A stretch of DNA of 64,000 bases from Nocardioides luteus (GTDB lineage Bacteria > Actinomycetota > Actinomycetes > Propionibacteriales > Nocardioidaceae), in assembly GCF_014648595.1 (NCBI RefSeq), contig NZ_BMRK01000014.1:89196-153195 (forward strand). Reading direction: 5' to 3'. The notes beneath the pieces were generated by a model. The model worked only from the letters and a program-made list of their open reading frames with translations, had not been told where the DNA came from and did not search any database. Below, one piece after another: positions 57,260 to 64,000 of the stretch (the stretch's first letter is position 1; each line of letters begins with the position of its first letter). The position numbers were made by a program, and so were the translations under genes.

Positions 57260-59203
57260 GTGAATATCGGCATCCTGTCGTTCCTGTTCCCGTTCCTGGC
57301 GCTGGTCGCAGGCTTCATGCCGACGACCGCTCCGGACGTGGGTTCGCTCGCCGGCGAGGCCGAGGGGTTGGCACGTACGCTGCCGTCGGCTCAGGCGGGC
57401 CGGACGGCCCAGCCCGACCAGTCGGCCCCGTCGGCTCAGACGCCTCAAGCGCCTCTGTCGCCGCGGGCCGAGGCACCCCAGGCGGCCCAGGCGCGGGCCG
57501 GCGCCTGGAAGCCTCGCCTCGCGACGTACGACGTGGTCGTGGAGAAGGACATCGAGATCACGATGTCCGACGGGGTGGTGCTGCGCGCCGACGTCCACCG
57601 TCCGGCGAAGGCCGACGGCACGCCTGCGCCGGGCCGGTTCCCGGTGATCCTGACGCAGAACCCCTACAACAAGAACGTCGCCGGCATCATCACCGCGGGC
57701 GGTGGCGACTACTTCGTCCAGCGCGGCTACGTCTTCGTCGAGACCGACGTACGCGGCACCGGTTCCTCCGCCGGCCAGTGGGACGCCTTCGGCGACCGCG
57801 AGCAGAAGGACGGCCTCGACGTGGCCAACTGGGCGACGTCGAAGGCGCGGCCGTGGAGCAACGGCGAGCTCGGCCTGTGGGGCCCGTCCTACATGGCGAT
57901 CAACCAGTTCTTCACCGCCGCCCAGCACCCGCGCGGGCTGAAGGCGATGTTCCCGATCGTGCCCGCGGGCGACGTCTACCGCGACGTGGTCGCCTCCGGC
58001 GGTCAGATCGACGTCGGCTTCATCCCGCTGTGGTTCGGCGCGGTCACCGGCGCCGGCCTGATCCCGCCGGCGGTGAACTCGACCCGTCCGGACGCGAGCC
58101 TGACCACCCTGCTCCAGCACGTCGGCGGAGCGCTCGGCTTCCAGGTGCCGATGCTCGCCAGTGCGCTGCTCGCCAGCGACGTCGGCTACGACGGCCCGTT
58201 CTTCCAGAAGCGGTCGCCGCTCAGCGTGGTCGACGAGATCGACGTACCGACCTTCGTGACCGCCGGCCAGTACGACATCTTCCAGCGCGGCGCCCCGATG
58301 CTCTTCGACCGGATTCAGCGCAACGGCGTCGACACCAAGCTCCTCATCGGCCCGTGGACCCACACCGAGGCGTCGACCGGCGCCGGCCTCGAGGGCAGCG
58401 GGATCAACAGCATGAGCGAGATGGCGCTGCGGTGGTTCGACACCCACATCAAGGACATCCCCGACCCCGCTCTCGACAAGGACGTCGCCCCGGTGACCTA
58501 CCACGAGATCGGCTCCGGGAAGTGGCGCACGATGAAGTCGTGGCTCGGCAGCGAGGTCACCGCGAAGTCGTACGACCTCGGCTCGACCCTGAAGCCGGTC
58601 CGCGGTGACACGATCCTGCCGCTGCCGGTGCAGGGGCTGTGCTCGCGCAGCACCGCGCAGTGGACCGCCGGCCTGGCAGCGATCCCTGGCTGCGAGACCG
58701 ACAACCGGGTCAACGACGCGCTCGGTGTCTCCTACGAGACCGCTCCCGCCACCTCCGACCTCTCCTTCTCCGGGCCGATCAGCGCCGACCTCTCCGTCTC
58801 CACGACCGGCACCGACGGACTGATCTCGGTGTCGGTGGAGGACGTCGCCCCCGACGGTTCCGTCGACCGCATCACCGGCGGCTGGCAGACCCTGCGCCAC
58901 CGCGCCGTCACCCCGTCGAAGTCGCGGAAGCTCAACGGCCAGGTCGTCCAGCCCTGGCACCCCTACACCGTCGAGGCCGAGCAGCCGGTCAAGCCCGGCA
59001 CGGTCTACCGCGTGCCCGTCGAGGTCTTCCCGACCGGCGCGGTGATCGAGAAGGGCCACCGCCTCCGCGTCACCGTCCACTCCTACGACCTCCCCCACCT
59101 GCTGCCCAACGTCAAGCAGCTAGTCCGCGGCGTAGCCGGCGTGATGACAATCCACCACACGAAGGACAACCCCTCGACCGTGGTCCTCCCCGTCCGAAAG
59201 TAA
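57260..59203 (+). CDS. Secreted CocE/NonD-family (X-Pro dipeptidyl peptidase-like) hydrolase
   Basis: This is a 647-residue protein from GTG 57260 with TGGAGTGAG upstream. A signal-like hydrophobic N-terminus (residues 3-19) is followed by an Ala/Pro/Gln-rich linker. The alpha/beta-hydrolase domain has the nucleophile Ser210 in GLWGPSYMA and the His in IGPWTHTEAS. The C-terminal beta domain (PepX_C) starts near residue 410. Substrates are esters or acyl amides; the target is unknown. A 21-nt repeat starts immediately after the stop. Confidence 0.92.
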   Translation: MNIGILSFLFPFLALVAGFMPTTAPDVGSLAGEAEGLARTLPSAQAGRTAQPDQSAPSAQTPQAPLSPRAEAPQAAQARAGAWKPRLATYDVVVEKDIEITMSDGVVLRADVHRPAKADGTPAPGRFPVILTQNPYNKNVAGIITAGGGDYFVQRGYVFVETDVRGTGSSAGQWDAFGDREQKDGLDVANWATSKARPWSNGELGLWGPSYMAINQFFTAAQHPRGLKAMFPIVPAGDVYRDVVASGGQIDVGFIPLWFGAVTGAGLIPPAVNSTRPDASLTTLLQHVGGALGFQVPMLASALLASDVGYDGPFFQKRSPLSVVDEIDVPTFVTAGQYDIFQRGAPMLFDRIQRNGVDTKLLIGPWTHTEASTGAGLEGSGINSMSEMALRWFDTHIKDIPDPALDKDVAPVTYHEIGSGKWRTMKSWLGSEVTAKSYDLGSTLKPVRGDTILPLPVQGLCSRSTAQWTAGLAAIPGCETDNRVNDALGVSYETAPATSDLSFSGPISADLSVSTTGTDGLISVSVEDVAPDGSVDRITGGWQTLRHRAVTPSKSRKLNGQVVQPWHPYTVEAEQPVKPGTVYRVPVEVFPTGAVIEKGHRLRVTVHSYDLPHLLPNVKQLVRGVAGVMTIHHTKDNPSTVVLPVRK

Positions 59204-59268
59204 CGCCGAGACGTCGAATTCTGACGTCGAAGGGTCGATTTTCGACGTCGAGACGTCAGGATCTGACA
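59204..59268. repeat. 21-nt repeat array between the hydrolase and MFS genes
   Basis: Three units start at 59204, 59225 and 59246, all of the CGTCGA-type form in one orientation. The third unit contains the MFS stop codon (59256-59258). Confidence 0.8.
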
Positions 59269-60476
59269 GTTTCGTCCGGCACGCGCTCGGTGACCTTCGG
59301 GTCCCGGGCGCGTGCTGCGTCCACCAACAGGTACGCAGCGACGACCGCACCCACCGCCAGCGCGATCGCGGCCGCGAGGTACGCGGCGGCGTAGCCGACG
59401 TTGACGGCCAGGCCGGCGGCGACCAGGGTGCCGAGGAACCCTCCGACCTGCTGGGTGGTTGTGGTGAGACCCGAGCCGATGCCGGAATGCTCCGGGGCGA
59501 GCGCGCTCATCGCCAGCGCCGTCACCTGCGGCATCGCGAGGCCGAACCCGAGCCCCATCACGACCGCACCCGGGAGGACGTCGATCGGGTAGACGCCCGC
59601 GTCGGGGACCCGCACCAGGTAGAGCATGCCGGCGACGAAGACGGCCATGCCGACGAGCAGGACCCGCTCCGACCCGAACCGTTCGGCGACCGCAGCGCTG
59701 AAGCCGAGCGACGCGACCGCGATCACCGCGCTGACCGGGAGGAATCCCAGCCCCGTCATCAGCGCACCGAAGCCGAGAGTGTCCTGGAGGTAGAGCGTGG
59801 TGACGAACTGGAACGTGAACCCACCGAAGGTCAGCGTCAGCAGGATCAGGTTTCCGAGCGCGAACCGGCGCTGGGCGAACAGGCCGCGTGGCAGCAGGCC
59901 GCCCTGCACGCCGGTCCGCGGCGTACCTTCCACGGCGCGGAGCGCCGCGATCAGCGCGACGATCCCGAGCGGGACGTTGATCAGAAAGGCCCAGCGCCAG
60001 GACGCGACCTCGGTGAGTACGCCACCCAGCACCGTCCCCACCGAGGCACCGATCGAGCCCACGAAGGCCAGGACCGCGAAGGCGCGGAGCCGCTCACGAG
60101 ACTCGGGGTAGAGCCCGGCGATCATGCCGAGGACCACGGCCGAGGCGACGCCACCGCCGACCCCTTGGGCGAACCGGGCGAGGACCAGCGAGATCGGGTC
60201 CCAGGCCAGGCCGCACCATGCGGAGGCGATCGTGAAGAGGGTCAGGCCAGTGAGGAAGACCGGGCGGGTGCCGAGCGCGTCGCCGGCCCGACCGGCCGGG
60301 AGCAGGACGAGCGCGAAGGCGAGGAGGAAGCCGTTCACGACCCAGGACAGCGAGGTGCCGCTGAAGCCCAGGTCGTCGCGGATCGCAGGAAGGGCCACGG
60401 TCACGACCGTGCCGTCGAGGATCACCATCAGCTGTGTGGCTGCAAGGGTCGCGAGCGCGACTGTCTTGGTCGTCAT
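59256..60476 (-). CDS. MFS drug transporter
   Basis: This is a 406-residue protein from ATG 60476 (MTTKTVALATLAATQ). About 12 membrane helices are present. Motif A-like GRAGDALGTRPVFL and motif C-like SIGASVGTVLGGVL indicate an EmrB/QacA-type proton antiporter; the N-terminus has LDGTVVTVALPAI. It is on the same strand as the MarR gene upstream, with a MarR-type palindrome in the gap, so it is probably derepressed by a toxic ligand. Confidence 0.92.
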   Translation of the reverse strand: MTTKTVALATLAATQLMVILDGTVVTVALPAIRDDLGFSGTSLSWVVNGFLLAFALVLLPAGRAGDALGTRPVFLTGLTLFTIASAWCGLAWDPISLVLARFAQGVGGGVASAVVLGMIAGLYPESRERLRAFAVLAFVGSIGASVGTVLGGVLTEVASWRWAFLINVPLGIVALIAALRAVEGTPRTGVQGGLLPRGLFAQRRFALGNLILLTLTFGGFTFQFVTTLYLQDTLGFGALMTGLGFLPVSAVIAVASLGFSAAVAERFGSERVLLVGMAVFVAGMLYLVRVPDAGVYPIDVLPGAVVMGLGFGLAMPQVTALAMSALAPEHSGIGSGLTTTTQQVGGFLGTLVAAGLAVNVGYAAAYLAAAIALAVGAVVAAYLLVDAARARDPKVTERVPDETVRS

Positions 60477-60491
60477 AGATACGACCATAAG

Positions 60492-60515
60492 AGATTGTTT
60501 GTTATGAAACAATCT
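60492..60515. promoter_or_regulatory. MarR operator candidate
   Basis: AGATTGTTT and AAACAATCT are perfect 9-bp arms around GTTATG. It lies 16 bases before the MFS start, between marR-type and MFS genes. Confidence 0.75.
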
Positions 60516-60545
60516 ATTTCGAGATATTCAGTTACAGGCCTATCT

Positions 60546-61019
60546 TCAGCGAGACGATGCAGTGACACGACGGCGCAGCGTCATGGTGTGCGACGGGGTC
60601 GACCACGGGCCGGCAACCAGGTGCTGCAGCGCCTCGATGAACGTCTCACCCTCGCTGGGCGAGAGTCCTTCGAGCGACTTCGCGACGGCTGCGTTGTAGG
60701 CCTTCGAGCCGGCCTCGAGCAGCTTCGCGCCGGCCGGAGTGATCGCCACGATGCGCGCGCGGCGGTCCGTGTCCGAGACCCGTCGCTCGGCCAGACCGCG
60801 TCGCTCGAGGTTGTCGAGGGTGGTCACCATCGTGGTCTTGTCGAGCATCGCCATCTCGGCCACCGCGTTCTGGGTGTACTCGCCCTCCGCCGCCTTCATC
60901 AGCACGCAGTACTCGCGCACCGACAGGTCGATGTCGGCCAGCGCCTCGCCGACCTGGGCAGCGAAGGCATGGGCGGATTGGTTGAGCAGGAACAGCAGGT
61001 CGATGCGCGGTCCAGTCAT
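60546..61019 (-). CDS. MarR-family regulator of the MFS pump
   Basis: This is a 157-residue winged-helix protein. AEMAMLDKTTMVTTLDNLERRGLAERRVSDTDRRARIVAIT (described as residues about 55-95) is the DNA-binding part with the wing. It probably binds the palindrome at 60492. Upstream, direct TAACGAA copies and arms ATCATCCGA (61037) / TCGGATGAT (61063) may form its own operator. Confidence 0.92.
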   Translation of the reverse strand: MTGPRIDLLFLLNQSAHAFAAQVGEALADIDLSVREYCVLMKAAEGEYTQNAVAEMAMLDKTTMVTTLDNLERRGLAERRVSDTDRRARIVAITPAGAKLLEAGSKAYNAAVAKSLEGLSPSEGETFIEALQHLVAGPWSTPSHTMTLRRRVTASSR

Positions 61020-61036
61020 GAACTAGATCCTAACGA

Positions 61037-61071
61037 ATCATCCGATAACGAACTATCTTCTGTCGGATGAT
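61037..61071. promoter_or_regulatory. Inverted repeat upstream of the MarR gene
   Basis: ATCATCCGA (61037-61045) and TCGGATGAT (61063-61071) are exact inverted copies 17 bases apart. It could be a terminator for the peroxidase gene or a regulator site. Confidence 0.4.
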
Positions 61072-61140
61072 CCAAGCGGCGGCGCCAACCCTGAGAACAG
61101 GATCGAGCACCGCCGCCGTCGCCGGCCGCGAGCGGCCGAC

Positions 61141-61674
61141 TCAGAGATACTGAGCGAGGTCCTTCTGGATCTCCTCGGGCGTCACCGGAGGCTCGTAGCG
61201 CTTGATGACCTGGCCGTCGCGGCCGATCAGGAACTTCGTGAAGTTCCACTTGATGTCACCCGGATCGGCGGCGGGCGTGATCTCCTTGACGTGCTCGTAG
61301 AACGGCCCGAGGTGCGGGCCCCAGTCACCGGGCGCCTCGGCTCGCAGGTACTCGTAGAGCGGGGACGCGTTCTCGCCGTTGACGTCCACCTTGGCCAGGA
61401 CCGGGAAGGTCACGTCGTAGGTCGACCGGCAGAAGTCCTGGATCTCGTCGTCGGTGCCCGGCTCCTGCCCCATGAACTGGTTGGTCGGGAACCCGATGAC
61501 CTCGACGCCGGAGTCCTTGGTCTCCCGGTAGAGCGCCTCGAGCCCCTCGTACTGCGGCGTCAGACCGCACTTGCTCGCGACGTTGACGATCAGCAGCAGC
61601 TTTCCCCTGTAGTCGCCGAGCGCAACGGTGCTGCCGTCAGCGGCGGTCGCTTCGAAGTCGTGCGTGGTGGTCAA
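61141..61674 (-). CDS. Glutathione peroxidase-family (thioredoxin-type) peroxidase
   Basis: This is a 177-residue protein. The peroxidatic Cys36 (codon TGC, not selenocysteine) is in NVASKCGLTPQY. The catalytic Gln and Trp are in FPTNQFMGQEPG and IKWNFTKFL. A resolving Cys is in DFCRSTYDV. Actinobacterial relatives usually use thioredoxin or mycothiol rather than glutathione. It protects against peroxides. A REP-like element lies upstream. Confidence 0.93.
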   Translation of the reverse strand: MTTTHDFEATAADGSTVALGDYRGKLLLIVNVASKCGLTPQYEGLEALYRETKDSGVEVIGFPTNQFMGQEPGTDDEIQDFCRSTYDVTFPVLAKVDVNGENASPLYEYLRAEAPGDWGPHLGPFYEHVKEITPAADPGDIKWNFTKFLIGRDGQVIKRYEPPVTPEEIQKDLAQYL

Positions 61675-61708
61675 AGATCTCTCCTCGGAACGTCGGAACG
61701 TCGAACAT

Positions 61709-61737
61709 CGGTGGTCGAGCCTGTCGTGGCGACAACC
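61709..61737. repeat. REP-like element upstream of the peroxidase gene
   Basis: GGTGGTCGAGCCTGTCG (61710-61726) matches the reverse form of the elements at 28435 and 55671 and is followed by GTGGCGACAACC. Confidence 0.5.
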
Positions 61738-61752
61738 CGGACCCGCCCGAGG

Positions 61753-62055
61753 TTATGCCCCGCGCTGGTGCGGCACGGCCGACGCCTCGTCGGCCAGTCG
61801 CCGCTCCCGCGCGACGGTCATGATCGCGGCCGACATCCACTCGACCGCCTCGGGCATCTCGAAGGCGATCTCCTCGAGCAGCGTCGGCATGTCGTGACGC
61901 CCCACCGAGAGCAGCATCTCGCTCAGCGAGCCGTCGGGCCCGGTGACCATGAACCGGAACTCGATCGCCTCAGGCGTGACCGTCGCGGCGCACCGACTGG
62001 TCTCGAACGCCCATGGCGTACGACGGGCTTCGCCCTGGGCGCCGGGAGTCGTCAT
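61753..62055 (-). CDS. Small hypothetical protein
   Basis: This is a 100-residue soluble protein starting MTTPGAQGEARR. It has a beta-like middle (AATVTPEAIEFRFMVTGPDG) and an acidic helix (LLEEIAFEMPEAVEWM). I do not recognise the family. Codon use is ordinary. It lies on the same strand as the peroxidase gene, 78 bases upstream of it. Confidence 0.6.
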   Translation of the reverse strand: MTTPGAQGEARRTPWAFETSRCAATVTPEAIEFRFMVTGPDGSLSEMLLSVGRHDMPTLLEEIAFEMPEAVEWMSAAIMTVARERRLADEASAVPHQRGA

Positions 62056-62118
62056 GACCGCGCATCCTATTGAGGTCGGCAGCCCGAAGACACCCTTTTC
62101 ACTTCTCGGATGGCCCTT

Positions 62119-62132
62119 CGAACAGTGATTCG
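62119..62132. promoter_or_regulatory. LexA (SOS) box candidate upstream of the ydjM-like gene
   Basis: CGAACAGTGATTCG matches CGAAC-N4-GTTCG with one mismatch. It lies 109 bases upstream of the start of the YdjM-like gene, a family known to be LexA-regulated in E. coli. Confidence 0.5.
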
Positions 62133-62241
62133 AATCTCGTCACCCGGACACGCGACCCCGGCGCGCACCGGACCCCTCGCGTACCGATACGTTTCGACCG
62201 CGTCATTCAGCAGGGCACATTGGAGAGGGACACAACTTCAC

Positions 62242-63066
62242 ATGATGGGCGGGCATCACGCGGCCTCCGGGGCTGCCGCGTGGATTGCAGTGACTTCGTC
62301 GGCACCGATCGCGTTCGGGTGGTATCCCGGCGTCTCGGACGTGGGCGTGATGGTCGGCACCCTGGTGTGTGCCGGCGCCGCGCTGCTCCCGGACGCGGAC
62401 CACCACAACGGCACGATCGCCAACTCTCTCCCGCCGGTCTCCGAGGGTGTGACCAAGATCGTCGGCCAGGTCTCCGGCGGCCACCGCAACGGCACCCACT
62501 CGATCCTGGGCGTGCTCGCCTTCACCGGCCTCGCCTGGGGCGCGGGGATGCTCTCGCTCGAGACGAAGACCTTCGGCACCGTCCTGATCGGCCCGGGCAT
62601 CATGTGCGTCCTGCTGGTCGCCTTCGCGCTGGACGCGCTCAAGCTCACCCGCAAGGGCGTCCTGTGGCCGTGGATCTCCTCGGTGTCGCTGGCTGCGCTG
62701 ATCTCCGTCTTCGCGCCGGAAGAGTGGTGGTGGATGCCCTTCTCCGTCGCCCTGGGGTGCGTGGTGCACCTGCTGGGCGACCTGCTGACCACGATGGGGA
62801 TCCCGCTGCTGTGGCCGTTCCCGACCCGGCCGCCGCGGTGGATCACCCGCAACAAGTGGCTGCCGTTCGACAACATGTGGACCCGGGGCGGCCACTTCGC
62901 CCTGCCCGTCCTCGGCGACGCCGGCTCGATCCGCGAGTGGGTCGTGATGACCCCGATCAGCCTCTACGCCATCCTCGGCTTCGGGTGGGCGATGCTGAGC
63001 CAGATGGGTTTCGACGTGGAGAGCCGCTGGGACGTCCTGGTCGCCAACCTGAGCACCCTCCTCTGA
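62242..63066 (+). CDS. YdjM-like inner-membrane metal-dependent hydrolase
   Basis: This is a 274-residue protein from ATG 62242 (or 62245). Motifs are MMGGHHAASG at the start, GAALLPDADHHNGT, and GGHRNGTHSILG: the DxDH and HRxxTHS pattern of the YdjM (LexA-regulated) family. About seven hydrophobic helices are present. The C-terminal WDVLVANLSTLL is polar. The activity is unproven. A LexA-like box lies upstream. Confidence 0.88.
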   Translation: MMGGHHAASGAAAWIAVTSSAPIAFGWYPGVSDVGVMVGTLVCAGAALLPDADHHNGTIANSLPPVSEGVTKIVGQVSGGHRNGTHSILGVLAFTGLAWGAGMLSLETKTFGTVLIGPGIMCVLLVAFALDALKLTRKGVLWPWISSVSLAALISVFAPEEWWWMPFSVALGCVVHLLGDLLTTMGIPLLWPFPTRPPRWITRNKWLPFDNMWTRGGHFALPVLGDAGSIREWVVMTPISLYAILGFGWAMLSQMGFDVESRWDVLVANLSTLL

Positions 63067-63081
63067 CCCTCTGCCCCAACC

Positions 63082-64000
63082 TCAGGCAGGTGTCGAGCGC
63101 CGCCGACCGCGCAGCGGTCGCACCACGAAGATCCCCGCCAGCAGCGCGAGGGCGGCGAGGAATGAGACGACCGCCAGCAACCCGCTCAGGATCACCTTGG
63201 TCTGGATGCCTCGGTGCTGCTCGGCGACGTCGTCGGAGACGATCAGCGTCATCGACACGATGGTGTCCTTGAGCAGCTGGATGAAGCGGGTCATGTCCTC
63301 GGACCAGACCTGCGCGGCCGGTCGCCCCAGGCCGTGCTCCTGCAGTGCCGGGACCACGCCGGCGAGCGAGCCGTCGTTGATGACCTGCACCACCGCGTTC
63401 TGCGAGACCACGCCGCGGGAACCGTCGGCGAAGGTGCCGTCGGAGATCTTGTCGAGCTCCCTCTAAGTGACCTCGGGAGCGTCGGCGTAGAAGGAGCGCG
63501 AGTTGAGCTGCCACGACGTACGCGCCTTGCTCATCGCCTCCATCGACTCCTCGTCGATGTGCCCGGTGACCAGTGCCGGCACCATGACCGCGCGCTCCAC
63601 ACCCAGCGACTCGGCCGCGGACCGGACGTACTTGAGGTTGGTGACCTGCTTGTAGATCTTCTCGCTGGGGATGTTGGGCATCTCGGTCGCGAAGTCGAGC
63701 AGCTCGTAGGCGGTGTCGGTGTAGGCCGCGACGGCCGCCTCCGTGCTCGCCTTGTCGCCGTCCTGGAGGTCCTCGCGATAGGCGTCGATGCCCTTGAGCA
63801 CTGTGTAGGTGCGCTCGACGCGCTCGCGCAGGCTGGGGGTGTCGGCGAGGTCGACCTTGGTGATGTCGTCGTGCCAGGCGCGGATCGAGTCGTCGGTCAC
63901 CTTCTGATAGGCCTGCCGCACCGCGTCCGGGACCTGGTCGGAGCCGAGCGCATCGCGCTCGAAGATGAGGTCCATGCCGAGCTCGTAGCTCTCGGGGAGC
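63082..64000 (-). pseudogene. Decayed NIT-domain sensor protein with in-frame amber stop (5 prime end beyond window)
   Basis: Reading left from 64000, the frame encodes LPESYELGMDLIFERDALG and a helical nitrate/nitrite-sensing (NIT) type domain. It meets TAG at 63463-63465, then continues in the same frame (RELDKISDGTFADGSRG) to VVQVINDG, a transmembrane helix (VILSGLLAVVSFLAALALLAG) and the HAMP-like start FVVRPL. It ends at RGRRRSTPA. No kinase domain follows. The frame is intact on both sides of the stop, so this looks like a degenerating or truncated sensor histidine kinase. A sequencing error cannot be excluded. Confidence 0.75.

Noticed and set aside
61141-61674. Selenocysteine in the glutathione peroxidase
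   Set aside because: The active-site codon is TGC, an ordinary cysteine.
63463-63465. Programmed stop-codon read-through or pyrrolysine at the amber codon
   Set aside because: No supporting context is visible, and the gene also lacks a kinase domain, so decay is simpler.

Overview
The window reads as high-GC (about 70 percent by eye) chromosomal DNA of an actinobacterium. Gene content and order fit the Nocardioidaceae (Nocardioides-like): nrdR-nrdJ next to lexA and its LysM partner, miaB/miaA/dapF/hflX in one neighbourhood, gluABCD beside miaB, rpfB-rsmA-ispE near tatD and rsmI, and a MXAN_6640-type secreted protease. This placement is inference; no rRNA or tRNA gene is present to confirm it.

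Layout. (1) 1-5248, minus strand: a tightly overlapping operon that starts with an EspC/WXG100-like protein, continues with a 400-residue WXG protein with a glycine-rich region, a membrane protein and three small unknown proteins, and ends with a fusion of WXG-like helices, RTX calcium-binding repeats and an M91 zinc protease, followed by a lipoprotein. It looks like a type VII-type secreted effector locus without the secretion machinery. (2) 5338-10682: two poorly known genes, then nrdJ and nrdR, with tandem NrdR boxes and DnaA-box-like motifs upstream. (3) 10992-13603: a Tyr/Gly-rich membrane protein, then the divergent ChiZ-like LysM gene and lexA with four LexA-box-like sites. (4) 13807-30000: secreted proteases, DinG-type helicase, GDSL lipoprotein, hflX, a vWA protein, an SDR, dapF, a PPOX flavoprotein, an AraC regulator, miaA, a Gln/Gly repeat protein, an M43-like protease and miaB. 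(5) 30027-33369: gluABCD amino-acid ABC transporter. (6) 33431-40364: regulators (CsoR-like, MarR, tandem TetR, IclR), a methyltransferase with a VOC partner, and an ABC-F ATPase. (7) 40488-48128: ispE, rsmA, rpfB, an M6 metalloprotease, tatD, rsmI. (8) 48161-54245: protein mannosyltransferase, nagA, a DUF3054 protein and a cbiMNQO-type nickel/cobalt transporter with a Nur-like operator. (9) 54425-57168: thiolase plus 3-oxoacid CoA-transferase (ketone body or acetoacetate metabolism). (10) 57260-64000: CocE-type hydrolase, MarR/MFS pair, glutathione peroxidase, YdjM-like membrane hydrolase with a LexA-like box, and a decayed NIT-domain sensor containing an in-frame amber stop.

The least explained structure is a dispersed 21-nt repeat family. 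It occurs at five sites (36392-36454, 40366-40482, 47171-47285, 51531-51840, 59204-59268), with units in head-to-head orientation. Four sites abut stop codons, and one lies in frame inside the ABC-F gene as a 7-residue protein repeat. The other main points are the effector-like island, the regulatory sites that tie nrdRJ, lexA/chiZ and a ydjM-like gene to known regulons, and an unusual density of secreted zinc proteases of four different families.
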